A DNA stretch of 64,000 nucleotides from Triangularia verruculosa. Lineage: Eukaryota > Ascomycota > Sordariomycetes > Sordariales > Podosporaceae. The stretch covers positions 1 through 64,000 of the forward strand of contig MU863967.1 in assembly GCA_033296885.1 (NCBI GenBank), given 5' to 3'. Under the pieces are notes generated by a model. The model saw only the letters and a list, made by a program, of their open reading frames with translations. It was not told the DNA's origin and ran no database searches. Both the position numbers and the translations under genes were made by a program. Every line of letters starts with the position of its first letter. Positions within the stretch are counted from its first letter, which is position 1. Below, piece by piece: positions 1-9,989 of this stretch.

Positions 1-1652
1 AAGCCAGGATAGCCTTGGCCCTTAAGGCTATTCAAAACACTCCGAAATTAAGCCTCCGAGCCGCAGCAAAGCTATATAATATACCATTCTCAACCTTCCG
101 TGACCGACGCGCCGGCCGGCCTGCACAACACAATACCACGCCCAAATCGAAGAAGCTTACTTAACCCGAAAAGGATACTATTATTTAATACGTTATTGAG
201 CTATATACGCGAGCTTTTCCACTAAGATTACGTAGTATAGAAAATATAGCTAACCAACTACTACGCGTACGCGATGCGCCCCCTATTAGCAAGCTCTAGG
301 CATATAACTTCGTTAAACGCCAGCTACAGCTCCGTATACGTTTTACGCGTAGATACGACTATTAGAGGGCTAAGTACGAGGATCTAAAGGTCATTAGCGA
401 GTAGTTCACGCTTATACGGAATACTAAGGCTAAGTATAGTATCGTAGATAACGATATTTATAACTTCGATAAGACTGGGTTTATAATAGATATTATTTTC
501 GCGGGTATAGTAGTTACAACCTCGGACGGCCTTAGTAAAGCAAAACTAGCCTAGTTTAGTAACCGTAAATAAATAACGGTAATCTAAGGAGTTAATGCCC
601 TTAGCTAGGCTATCCCTCCCTTCATCATCTTAACTACATAATACTACCTTACTAACTAATATACCGAGTGCAACTTACCGTCTACTTAGCGCATTGTAAC
701 TACCGATAATAACTAGACTACCAATATAGTAGGCCTAGATTAGATTAAACACTTCGATTATTATACAGTGCCCCGTATAAAGGGCAAATACCGGTTATTA
801 ATCTTCGACGGCCACGAAAGCCACTACTCGACCGAATTCGAGCGCTATTACCAGCAAAACAATATTATCACACTCTACATACCTCCGTATTCCTCCTACT
901 TCCTTTAGCCACTCAATATCGGCTACTTTGGACTATTAAAGTAGGCGTATGGCCGTTAGATCGAAGACTTAATACGTATATATATTAACTACGTAAGTAA
1001 GCTCGAGTTCCTCTGTGCCTTCCGCGAGGCCTTCTTTACCTCTATAATAGAGAAGAATATATAGGATGGCTTTGCAGGTACTAGCCTTATACCGTATAAT
1101 CTAGAGAGGGTACTTTTTAAGCTGGATATAAAGCTTTATACGCTAACACCTCTAAACTCACGGCCCGGTACTATACAACCTTAGGTCTCCTAAATACTAC
1201 ATAACCCTCGAGAAGCTAATTCACAGTCAACGCTTATTAAGACTCGTATTGCCAACCATTAAAATAGCTCCCCAACTTTAATGTTAGCTGCGGTAGACCA
1301 GCTTACTAAAGGTACAACGGCTATAATGCACCAGGTGGCTCTCCTTTGTACAGAGGTCTCGTCGCTCCGTAAGGCCAATGAGGCACTAAGCAAGCGCCGG
1401 AGAGCCAAAAAAACACGCGTAAGGCTTGGAGGGTCACTTACTATACAAGAGGTATAGGATCTACTGGATCAGAAGGCCGTAGATGGGGAGGGAGTGCAAG
1501 AAACGTAGCCGGATAGTAGTAATACAGGGGGGGCTCGTACGAAGGTTCGGTGCTGTGGTGTATGCGGTAAGCCTGGCCATAATGCCCGCACTTGCCAGGA
1601 GGCTGCAGAAGGGTTTGATTCAGCTGTTTCTGATGTAATTATAGTTGGTTGA
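1..1652 (+). pseudogene. RIP-inactivated Fot1/pogo-type DDE transposase, 5' end outside the window
   Basis: Reading frame 3 (from position 3) runs without an indel to a TGA at 1650-1652, about 549 codons. It is interrupted by many TAA/TAG codons at places where CAA, CAG or TGG are expected, as C-to-T and G-to-A change would produce. Recognisable in order: a helix-turn-helix region (SLRAAAKLYNIP), the first catalytic block NFDKTGF (normally NFDETGF), the second block FDGHESHYS, the third block NIGYFGLLK where the catalytic Asp is now Asn, and a C-terminal CCHC zinc knuckle (CGVCGKPGHNARTC, about 1551-1592). Fot1/pogo elements are cut-and-paste DNA transposons. This copy cannot encode enzyme. 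The frame is intact, so decay was by point mutation only. The 5' terminal repeat lies outside the window; the 3' end probably lies near 1690-1740. Confidence 0.9.
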
Positions 1653-2216
1653 TAGTTTCGTTGTATTGTAATGGAGGATGGTATTCGAAGGGTGGTCAAA
1701 AGTGACCGGCCCACTTATATGACCGACTCACTTATAAAGTACGTTAATACTTTTAATTAAACTACTACTTTTTTTTTTACTATTTATTTTTTAATTAATT
1801 ACTTTATATAATATTAGAAAATTATTATAAAATTATTTTTTAAATATATAGTAAGGCCTTAATTATTTCTTATTGATTTTTACTATTAATATTTGATAGA
1901 AATAAATAAAAACGATAAGCTATAAATAGCTAAGTTTTAAAATGATGAACCGACCGGGACCCTCCGCCTTAATAATTTAATAGTCGCGATTACCTTATTA
2001 TTTATAAGCTACCGGCTTTTTATTTACTTATATAACTTTTTCGAAAAATTTGAAATTAAATTTAAAAAATAAATTATTTAATTATTATTTAATATTATTT
2101 GCTATAAATTTAATAATTTTCGTTTTAAATTTAATTATATTAAAGTAGATTTCTATTATGAAAAAGATAAATAGTAGAAGTTTCGGGCTATTACCGAATA
2201 TGAAACTATTGAAATA
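1653..2216. other. AT-rich RIP-type flank downstream of the transposase remnant
   Basis: After the dead transposase comes a short segment of normal composition (about 1680-1735) that may hold the element's 3' terminal repeat. DNA dominated by TA, AAT and TTA follows. No open frame with coding character and no tRNA or rRNA motif is visible. The composition fits RIP followed by drift. Confidence 0.6.
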
Positions 2217-3790
2217 GGTATGGCTCATATACAGGCCTAAGGGCCCTGTAGCTTATACACTAAATAGCGCAGCGGAATTGTCACACACGATACCTGTAGC
2301 TCACTGCTGGGGTGCTAGGCTACAGCACCTGGTTGGTGCTGTAGAACAGAGAATTAGTAGGTAACCTTCTGTATTTGTAGCGATAGCCTTCTAAAGTCTA
2401 CTATAATACTCTGTAGTAGGGTTCGCACTCGACCTCTACCAGATACCCACCGAGGGCCTTCCAGGGCCTTGCACCCCAGGGCGGGCAGATAGGCCAGAGT
2501 ATGGCTTGGAAGACCCCGTTTTTGGTGAGGTTGGCAAAAAAGCGACTCACGCTCATACAAAAGTTCACCCAAACCGCCCCCCTATAACCAAAGTGCAGGT
2601 CATCGTAGGGTTAGGGTTCCACCAATTATACAGGGCATGTATATAGGCCTTAATAGCCTAAATATAAAATATAGGCCATTTTGGTCCACTAAGGCCTCCG
2701 ATGCAGGCCTTTGAAGTGCCCTGAGGTAGTGGGTGGAGCCTTTCTCTGGGTGCCGGGTAGGCGAGGATTGCCGGGTAAGTGACTTTGCCGTTGACTTGGC
2801 CGAATCCAGTATTCCACCACAACCAACACTACGTAGTATTATAGCAGCCAACCCGCTGTAATTACAGGTCTCACGGGGACCTGTTTTAACATAAATATTA
2901 GATAGAAATAGATATATATATATATTTATTATAAAAGTAATTAAATATTTAATTTATATAGTAAAAATACCTATAATATTATTAATTGTAATAAATATAT
3001 TAATTTCATTCTTATAATAAAGATAATAAAGGTTAAAGTAGTATATAAAAGGTATTATTTAATATTATATAAGATAATATAATATATACAATATTTATAT
3101 ATTGTTAAAACAGGTCCCCGTGAGGCCTGTAATTACAGTGGGTTGGCTGCTGTAATACTACGTGGTTATAGGTGCAAAGGAATAGAGGATTCGGCCAAGT
3201 CTTTGCCCGAAGAGCTTACCCGTCACCGAGCACTTACCCGGCACCTGTGCACGGGCCCCACTCAGCACTTCAAGCTACTTCAAAAGCTTGCATCGGGCCA
3301 ACCAGTGAGCCAAAATGGCTATAATTTTATAATTAGGCCTTTAAGGCTTATATAAATCACTGGTTAAAAGGGCTAAGCCTTAGGCTTACGTTGACCTGCA
3401 CTTTGGCTTAGAGGGGGGCGGTTTGAGTGAAGATTTGTATGGGCGTGAGTCGCCATTTCAGCAACTCGCACCAAAATCGGGGTCCGTCAAGCCGTACTCT
3501 GGCTCATCTGCCCGCCCTAGCGTGCGGGGCGCCGCACCTCGGTCGGTGGGTATGTGGTAGAGGTCGAGTACGAACCCTACTACAGAGGATACAATTGGAT
3601 TATAGAAGGCTAGCACTATAAATAAAGAAGGTTACTAGCTATATTCTCTGTTATACAGCACCTATAAGGTGCTGTAGCCTAGTACCCCAGCAGTGAGCTT
3701 TAGGTATCGTGTGTGACAATTCCGCTGCACTAGAGAGCACTGTAAGTGCCTACCGTTACAGGGCCCTTAGGCCTGTATACGGCTCATACC
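2217..3790. repeat. 1.57-kb inverted repeat with arms of about 680 bp and an AT-rich core
   Basis: The left arm (2217-2890) and right arm (3104-3790) are reverse-complement related over their whole length, with many point differences. They are separated by 213 bp of AT-rich DNA. Both inner ends carry a GTTAAAACAGG motif followed by the palindrome CTGTAATTACAG. Both outer ends carry an ACAGGCCTAAGGGCCCTGTA-like segment. The arms also share weakly conserved translated stretches, on the minus strand at 2354-2851 and on the plus strand at 3143-3621, both starting with MAA(I/V)ILR, so they descend from one element. It could be two copies of one dispersed repeat inserted head to head, or a foldback or MITE-like element with long terminal inverted repeats. 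No functional protein is encoded. Confidence 0.8.
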
Positions 3791-5340
3791 TTTTCATCAT
3801 ATATAATAAGAAGACTAAATATATAAAATGTTATAAGGTAGATTAAATATATAATATATATATATACTTTAATATTAATATTTAATAATATATTAATTTA
3901 ATAATAATGTAATAAATATAAGTATTTAAATTAAATATATATTATTTTACTTAATTTTATAATAATATTAATAATATATAATATATAATATAATATATAA
4001 TAATAAAGTAAGTAAATAAGTAAATAAGTAAATTAGTAAATAAGTAAAGAATTAAATAATTACTAATTAAATAATTAAATAATTAAATAATTAACGTATA
4101 AAGGTAGGCTTGCGCGGCTAAGCTCGCTCGCTTCGCTCGCTCGCAAAACCGCTACTCACCCTCCTCTATACGCTATATATATAACCTTAACCCTAATTTA
4201 GGTTATATAGTAGGTTATATAACCCGGCCGGCTATAGTACCCTCTTACAGTAATTGCCCTTATATAGCTATTAACTTTAATAGTTTTTTTAATAACCTTT
4301 TTAATTTAATTAATTCTTTTAAATCTATTACTTCTTTTAATTTTATTAAATCTATTACCTATAAACCTTTAAATAAACTTTTAAATAAACTTACAATTTA
4401 CTTTATAATTAGCTTTATAATTAGTTTTATAATTAACTTTAATATCCTATATTCGACTATATAATCGTATTTTAACCTATACGTTTAATTTAAACTATAA
4501 TATATACGTAAATACGTAACTTTATACTTAACCCGGCCCAGCTTAATACTTTAATATATATATTTAATTTAGGCTTTAATATATTTAACCGGTTTATAAT
4601 TAATATATAACTCCTTTATTATAATCCTCGTAAATTTATTAATTTAATTAAATCCACTACTTATAATTTTCATTACCTTATATTAAGCCAGATATCTACT
4701 TTAAACTAAATACCTACTTTAACCTTAACTTTAATACTAATATTAATATTAATATTAATACCAATATCGATATTAATACCGGCCTTAATATTATCTTTAA
4801 TATTATATTAACTATTATACTATACTAACTATAATATTATAATATTTATTATAATTTTTATAAACTCGGTTTATTTACCTATTTTTAATTATTATACCTA
4901 ATTACTTTTAACTACTATATTTAACTACTTACGACTATTATATCCGACCGTTTATAACGACGACGATAATAATAATAACGATTATATTATAACGATTATC
5001 ATAATTATAATATTATATTACTTATTATAGTTTTCGTAAATTTACTTTACTTACGCTTTTGCTCTTTTTTTTTTCTTTTTTTTTTCTTTCGCTCTCTTTT
5101 TCTTTCTTTTTCGCTCTTTCTTTCTTTCTTTGTTTTTCTTTCTCTCTTTTATATACTTTTACATATAAACTCTATAACGCTAAACTAAAGGGCAGTCTAC
5201 TAAAAGTCCTAATCGGGACGAAAATACAAACTTAATAACTAAAATTTTCAATATACGCAATCCGGAAATAAGAAGCAGATCATAAATTTTATAAACCTTC
5301 GGTATAAAATTTATACCTACTATAACCTATTATAACAAAT
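3791..5340. repeat. RIP-type AT-rich block with simple repeats
   Basis: This stretch is extremely TA-rich and has no credible coding frame. A small GC-richer island at about 4105-4160 holds CGCTCGCTCG-type repeats. Tandem ATTAAT units lie at about 4735-4765. The block ends in a pyrimidine tract (TTTC/TTTG runs, about 5050-5155). It fits old transposon sequence mutated by RIP, forming a small AT-rich domain that stops abruptly near 5.35 kb. Confidence 0.7.
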
Positions 5341-5345
5341 ACCCT

Positions 5346-5359
5346 CCCCCCCCCCCCCC
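5346..5359. repeat. Poly-C tract of 14
   Basis: This is an uninterrupted run of 14 C residues. It marks the switch from AT-rich repeat DNA to normal-composition gene DNA. Similar tracts occur at 29195-29210 and about 56026-56044. Confidence 0.9.
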
Positions 5360-5618
5360 ATTCCCCAATCGCCTTTCCTTAATCCCAGGGACTAGCTAAA
5401 GAATTCTTCGGCAAGAAAAGAAAAGACAACTGCCAGAATGATTACAGACTTGTTCGAACAAAGGTAATCTCCACATGATATCGGCTGAGAGAAGATTGCC
5501 CGTGTACATCCCTTCTCCTCTAGCCGAGACAAAAAGCAGCGAGATTACCAAAGAGACGTGTAAGTTTCTGTCTTTCACAACTGCACCTCCTCCCCTCCCT
5601 CTGCCGGACTATAATATT

Positions 5619-6947
5619 TCAGAGCCCGTTTGTTGCCTCTTCAAGCCTGGGCCCCTTCCCAAACATAATCTTAGCCTGGCCGTGAAGGTATTGGTCAAGC
5701 ACTTCCCAGCTCTCCCGTTTTGCTTCCAGGATCTCAATAGCCTTCTCCAGCCGTCTCAGCAATTCTGCACCCCAATCAACCTTGCATCGAAGCCAATCCA
5801 CTCTGATCCTCGCATTACTGACTCCCATCTCGTAATCTGCTATCATTCTCTCGCGCCAGCCGAGATGATCCGTAACTTCCAATCTCGAAAAAAGTCGACA
5901 TTCAAAGGATCTCTTGCACTTCTCCAACTCCTCCAATTCTTCCAAGGTATAGTGGAGGGCCTCCTGGTGTTCGGGGCCGGTCTGCGTATATTTGGCGTGG
6001 AGCGAACGGAGCAGTAGCAGTGTTGATTTGATCTCTGAGGATTTGCGTTTGGCCTCCCAAAAGTGCGCTTCAAGTCTCCGGCCACGATCGCCAGAGTCCG
6101 ACATGCCTTCCGGAACAACAACACCCGACAAAGAAAGCCTGTAACGACCTGCCAAAAAGTCGACAAACGCCACTTCACCGCTATAATCCGATACAGCGTA
6201 GTGGAAAAGCGTCAACAGCAGCCGCCAAAAGGAATAGTCATAGGTAGCTGGCAGCGGCATCTCTGCGATAATATGCACCGCGTTGGCGAGTGCAACAACA
6301 CCATGGTCTTTGACGTCGTTTGGGTGCGGATACTCCTCAAACGTCCATGACGATGCCCTTGGTAGGCCGTGCCGCTCCATAGACGAATTTGCCGTCTCTG
6401 TAACCCTTTGCTTGCAGCTCTCGGTTGCATAGAAACCATAAAGACTGCCAGTCCCCTTCTCCACATCGAGGTGAAACAATACTGGTATCCCGACAACTCC
6501 AATGCAAATAATCTTTAGAAGCCGTGCCCCAGGTTCCTTTAACTCGAATTTCCTCCCGGCAAACCGAGGAGCACAGGCTACCAGGCCCTCCATAATCCCA
6601 AAGAGTTGCGTATTGGTCAGCTGGTTATCTTGGCTGGAAACGAGGGGTGAAGACTCGTTCTGCCGTAGCCGTTTCGGGCTCCTCGCTAAGTCCGGATTGT
6701 CTTCATCATCAGATCTGGCTCTGGGTTTCTGACGCTTGACCACCTTTGTAGTGGACGTAGCTGAACTGAACCCCAACGTCGCTGTAGTTGCGGATCGCAC
6801 GATATTGCTCTTGTCGGGGGTGACATCCGGGACAGCCTTAAAATGTTTATCGCTCGCACCACCTTTAGAAGGGCCACCACCTTTGTTATCCATCGTCGCT
6901 GCGATCTGACCGGTCAGCTGAAGTCGGGATAGAACGTGGGGAGACAT
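5619..6947 (-). CDS. C48 (Ulp1-like) pseudoprotease-like protein with coiled-coil tail
   Basis: A single exon encodes 442 residues. The first ATG is at 6947; a second, at residue 19 (MDNKGGG), could also be used. Residues 1-110 are Ser/Lys/Arg-rich and probably disordered. Residues about 125-260 resemble the C-terminal half of fungal Ulp1/C48 cysteine proteases: a hydrophobic strand with LDVEKGTG where those enzymes have a WxLxxxD strand, then PNDVKDHGVVALANAVHI where they read PxxxDCGVxxL. The catalytic Cys of DCG is His here and the expected His-Trp is absent, so it should be inactive as a protease. Residues 290-430 are charged helical, probably coiled coil. The gene directly abuts the RIP block but has no RIP stop codons. 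The family call is an inference from pattern; if it is wrong, this is a hypothetical protein. Confidence 0.65.
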   Translation of the reverse strand: MSPHVLSRLQLTGQIAATMDNKGGGPSKGGASDKHFKAVPDVTPDKSNIVRSATTATLGFSSATSTTKVVKRQKPRARSDDEDNPDLARSPKRLRQNESSPLVSSQDNQLTNTQLFGIMEGLVACAPRFAGRKFELKEPGARLLKIICIGVVGIPVLFHLDVEKGTGSLYGFYATESCKQRVTETANSSMERHGLPRASSWTFEEYPHPNDVKDHGVVALANAVHIIAEMPLPATYDYSFWRLLLTLFHYAVSDYSGEVAFVDFLAGRYRLSLSGVVVPEGMSDSGDRGRRLEAHFWEAKRKSSEIKSTLLLLRSLHAKYTQTGPEHQEALHYTLEELEELEKCKRSFECRLFSRLEVTDHLGWRERMIADYEMGVSNARIRVDWLRCKVDWGAELLRRLEKAIEILEAKRESWEVLDQYLHGQAKIMFGKGPRLEEATNGL

Positions 6948-7870
6948 AAAAACGATTGGGTCGCCGGTTAGGTCTTACCAAGATGCGCGACTCAACTTCG
7001 TCCCCTCAGTCGTAGTTGGGAATGTGAGATTGGCAAGTCGCCTCTCCTGGAGGTTGGGCTCGAGGTGGTGATTTGCGGAAGCCTACGCTAGGCCCTCTGC
7101 TCTGAAAATCGTGGATATGGTGATGCGCAGGGCTCGCAATGTGAAAGAGGAAGTTTGTTGTTGTGAGAGAGGTTTGAGGTGGGGAGGCACGTCCTGGACA
7201 AAAAAAACTGGCATTGCAACGGGGGATACAGTATTGAAAGATAGTTAATAGGCCTCAAAAGATAGTAATAGGCCTTAAAAGATAATTAATAAGCCTCAAA
7301 AGATAGTGAATAGACTTTAGAAGATATTAAGAACACTTTAAAAGATAATACTAAGCCCAAAGAAGATAGTTATTAGGCCTTTTCTACTATTTTAAAGGTG
7401 TGGTCCTGGCTTGCAGTGCCAATTATTTTGTCCACGCGTAGGAGGTAGATGGGTGGGTGGAAGATGATGGGAGAAGGTGGGAAAGAACAGGCAAGAAACA
7501 CGCACTTGCCTTCTCAGGAAGAAGGTGCCTTCCTTCTAGACGGGCATATTTGCCTGTCAGGAAACAGGTGCCCTCCCCAGCAGATGGGGAAGGTACGATT
7601 GTGGGCACTTGGGCAAGTGAATCTGGCCAGCTTGAGCACATGTTCAAGGTTATGAACGGTGACCACAAGTGGCTGATTGATACGGCAAACTCGCAAAGTT
7701 GTAAATGCTGTACAGGGTATTAAAAGCTACCACTCAACAAACTAATCTTTCACGTGCTATGCATCTCGCAATCCTCCGCCACCAAATCCCCGTTTCTATT
7801 ACCTATAAAGCTCCGCGCTCTCCCCAGTGATTCCGCTGTTCCATCTTCTGATTCTCGAAGTATACCTTTC
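6948..7870. other. Intergenic region between two minus-strand genes
   Basis: The region contains the upstream region of the C48-like gene, the 21-bp tandem repeat described separately (7234-7382), and the 3' side of mob3. Short overlapping open frames at 7420-7720 lie on both strands and show no coding character. Nothing else was recognised. Confidence 0.5.
7234..7382. repeat. Degenerate tandem repeat, unit about 21 bp, about 7 copies
   Basis: The unit is close to AAAAGATAGTTAATAGGCCT. Successive copies differ by point changes and 1-2 bp indels, and copies 4 to 6 are the most decayed. Related copies occur as an inverted pair at 61494-61514 and about 61537-61564, near the other end of the window. 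Confidence 0.8.
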
Positions 7871-9506
7871 TTAATCCAGCTTCTTCTCCGTCTCTTCCTT
7901 CTTCACCTCCTCGTCCTTCTTCTCATTATCCTTGTCTTCTTCCTTGGCCTCTTCCTTCACTTCCTCCTTGACATCGCCCTTATCCTCCTCCTCCGAACCA
8001 CCACCTATAACAGTTTCATCGTCACCCTCTCCATCCGTCTCCCCTTCAGGAGCGCTAGCAGTTTCGTCGCCAGCATCCGCCTCATCATTCTGCCCCTCAA
8101 TAACCGTAACCTCGTCATCTTCTTTGCCCTTCTCTTCTTCAGCTTCCTTCTCTGGCTCCACCTCCTTTGTTGAAGTCGACGCCCCAGAATAACTCTCCGG
8201 CTCATCCGCAAACTCCTCGCCCAATATCTTTTCCTCAGCCTTTGTCGTCCGCGGAGGCGGTATAACACTAGAAGGCCTCGCGGGCTCCGTAAATCTCTCC
8301 CCCGTCGTGTGACCTTCGACAATAACCGGAATAGACGCCAATGGATCCACCCCCAAGTCCTCGTCTTGTCCTACAACCGTAGGTGGCCCACTTGACCCAG
8401 AAGAAATCCGCATTTGGCTCAATCGTCTAGAAAGATCCCCATGACCTCCAGGACTGTCGTCTTCGTCGGCTTCGGGCACTGGCATAATGGCGCTGCCGGT
8501 TGATGGGCTCGACTTGATGTGTCTCCGGGTATTCGTCCTACTGAGCCCCGGGTCCTCGCTCGTTTCGGTTGATCTGGGGGGTGGCTTCGCAATGGTGAAA
8601 CCGCCCTGCTTCTTCCCTTCCTGCTTGCTCGACTCCTCCTCCGCAATCGGCAGCCCCTCTGCCTCGGGGGGCAGCTTGTAGTTCTCTGCTGGCAAGAGAT
8701 CGTAAACGTCGCAGACTGTCTTGAAAAAGACATATAACCCCGTCTCGCCCTCCACCTTCCAAAACACACCCCTATGCTGAAACCAGGCATGCGCAAAGAT
8801 CCTATGCAGACGCCTGAAGACGTTGACGAGGTTCTTAACGGCCGTGTTCTTATCGTGAGAGTCGACCACAAACCGACTGGGGAAGATCTTGGGGTTGGTG
8901 ACCACGTTGGCGGCCCAGTCGAGAGTGTGGCAGCAGTAATCGATTGCGCAGCAGCTCTTTGGGGCGTCGTGGACTGCACACAGGAATTGCCACTCTGAGG
9001 CGCGCATCTCGGGGCAGGTCGACGCACTGCAAGGAGGGGTGTCGAATAGGAAGCCGACGATGAGGACGTTGCATTGTGCCACAAGAAAGCGGCATAACTC
9101 GTAAAGCCAAAGGGTCTTGTCGATGCCCGGGGGCGGGGTAGCGAGGAGTCGAGCGGTGGAGCGGGAGATGGGTTGGGTGTTGGAGTTTGTGTGGTGGTAG
9201 TGGAGGGAGGAGAGGTGTTCTTGGAGTTGGAAAGCCGAGTCGAGCTGGGGCGGGTTAGCTGAGAGGCTAATGCAAAGGGAAAAATCTTCAAAGACTGACT
9301 TCTTGGAGGGGAACCAGAGGGGGGCCAGCCGCCATATCGGCCGCCTTGGTGCCCGGGTGGATGCGCCGCTTCGAGTTTGCGTCGAGGGCGGTTTGCTCTA
9401 TTGGAGGTGGCTGATGGGCGCCCATCATCGGAGATTTGGGTCCTATTTGGATCTCGGCCGGGGGAGGTGGGCTCGGAAGCCTCGGTGAACTCGGGGCGAG
9501 GGACAT
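7871..9506 (-). CDS. mob3: MOB3/phocein-type Mob family protein (STRIPAK subunit)
   Basis: There are two exons, 9506-9300 and 9244-7871, giving 526 residues. The 55-nt intron has a GTCAGT donor and a CTAAC branch site. The N-terminus carries RRIHPGTKAADMAAGPPLVPLQE, as in phocein-type Mob proteins. The Mob fold spans roughly residues 45-245 with its zinc site visible: C141-x4-C146 and H221-x4-H226. The following roughly 280 residues are a Ser/Pro-rich and very acidic Glu/Asp/Lys tail, much longer than in animal phocein. In Sordaria and Neurospora, MOB3 is a subunit of the STRIPAK phosphatase-kinase complex needed for hyphal fusion and fruiting-body development; the function here is inferred from that family. 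The gene is divergent from zng1, with 483 bp between the start codons. Confidence 0.93.
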
Positions 9507-9989
9507 GGTGGGTGGTTTGTCCTCGGTAGTTTGTTGACTTTTGTCTTTATCGAGTCGCGCGTATAGATCCTGGCCTCTGCAAAGCTGGCAGTTGGTTACT
9601 TGGAAGTGATAGTTATCGGTGAAGATCCGGCGTCTGGCCGGAAAGATACTGCTTGTTGAATTATGATTAGTTGACGGGTTGCATGCGCGTGGAGGATAGA
9701 TGGACGTCGTTGCCCGATATTATTCTAGAAGTATGATTTCCAGGCGGCGCTGACCAGCTCCCTGGGGCCCAAGCTCCTGAACAGGGGTTCCCTGTGCTGC
9801 CCTTACGTAAACCTGCCAAGTTGATCCAAATCTGGGATTCCAGCTTGCCTGCCCCGCCATATAAACGAAGAGTTGTTCCAGAACATAGAACATGTGCGCC
9901 CTTGCCCATCTTATAAGTCCTGTCGAAGAAAGAGTCCTCGGAGGCCACAACCCGAAAGGCCTTTCATACCAGCTAAATAGACCCTCAAA
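9507..9989. promoter_or_regulatory. Shared divergent promoter region of mob3 and zng1
   Basis: This 483-bp gap lies between two start codons pointing away from each other. No open frame with coding character lies in it. I did not recognise any specific transcription-factor site. Confidence 0.5.

Noticed and set aside
2606..2618. Telomere-like TAGGGTTAGGGTT
   Set aside because: It has only two repeat units, inside one arm of the inverted repeat; similar short matches at about 4188 and 31088 are also isolated. It is not a telomere tract.
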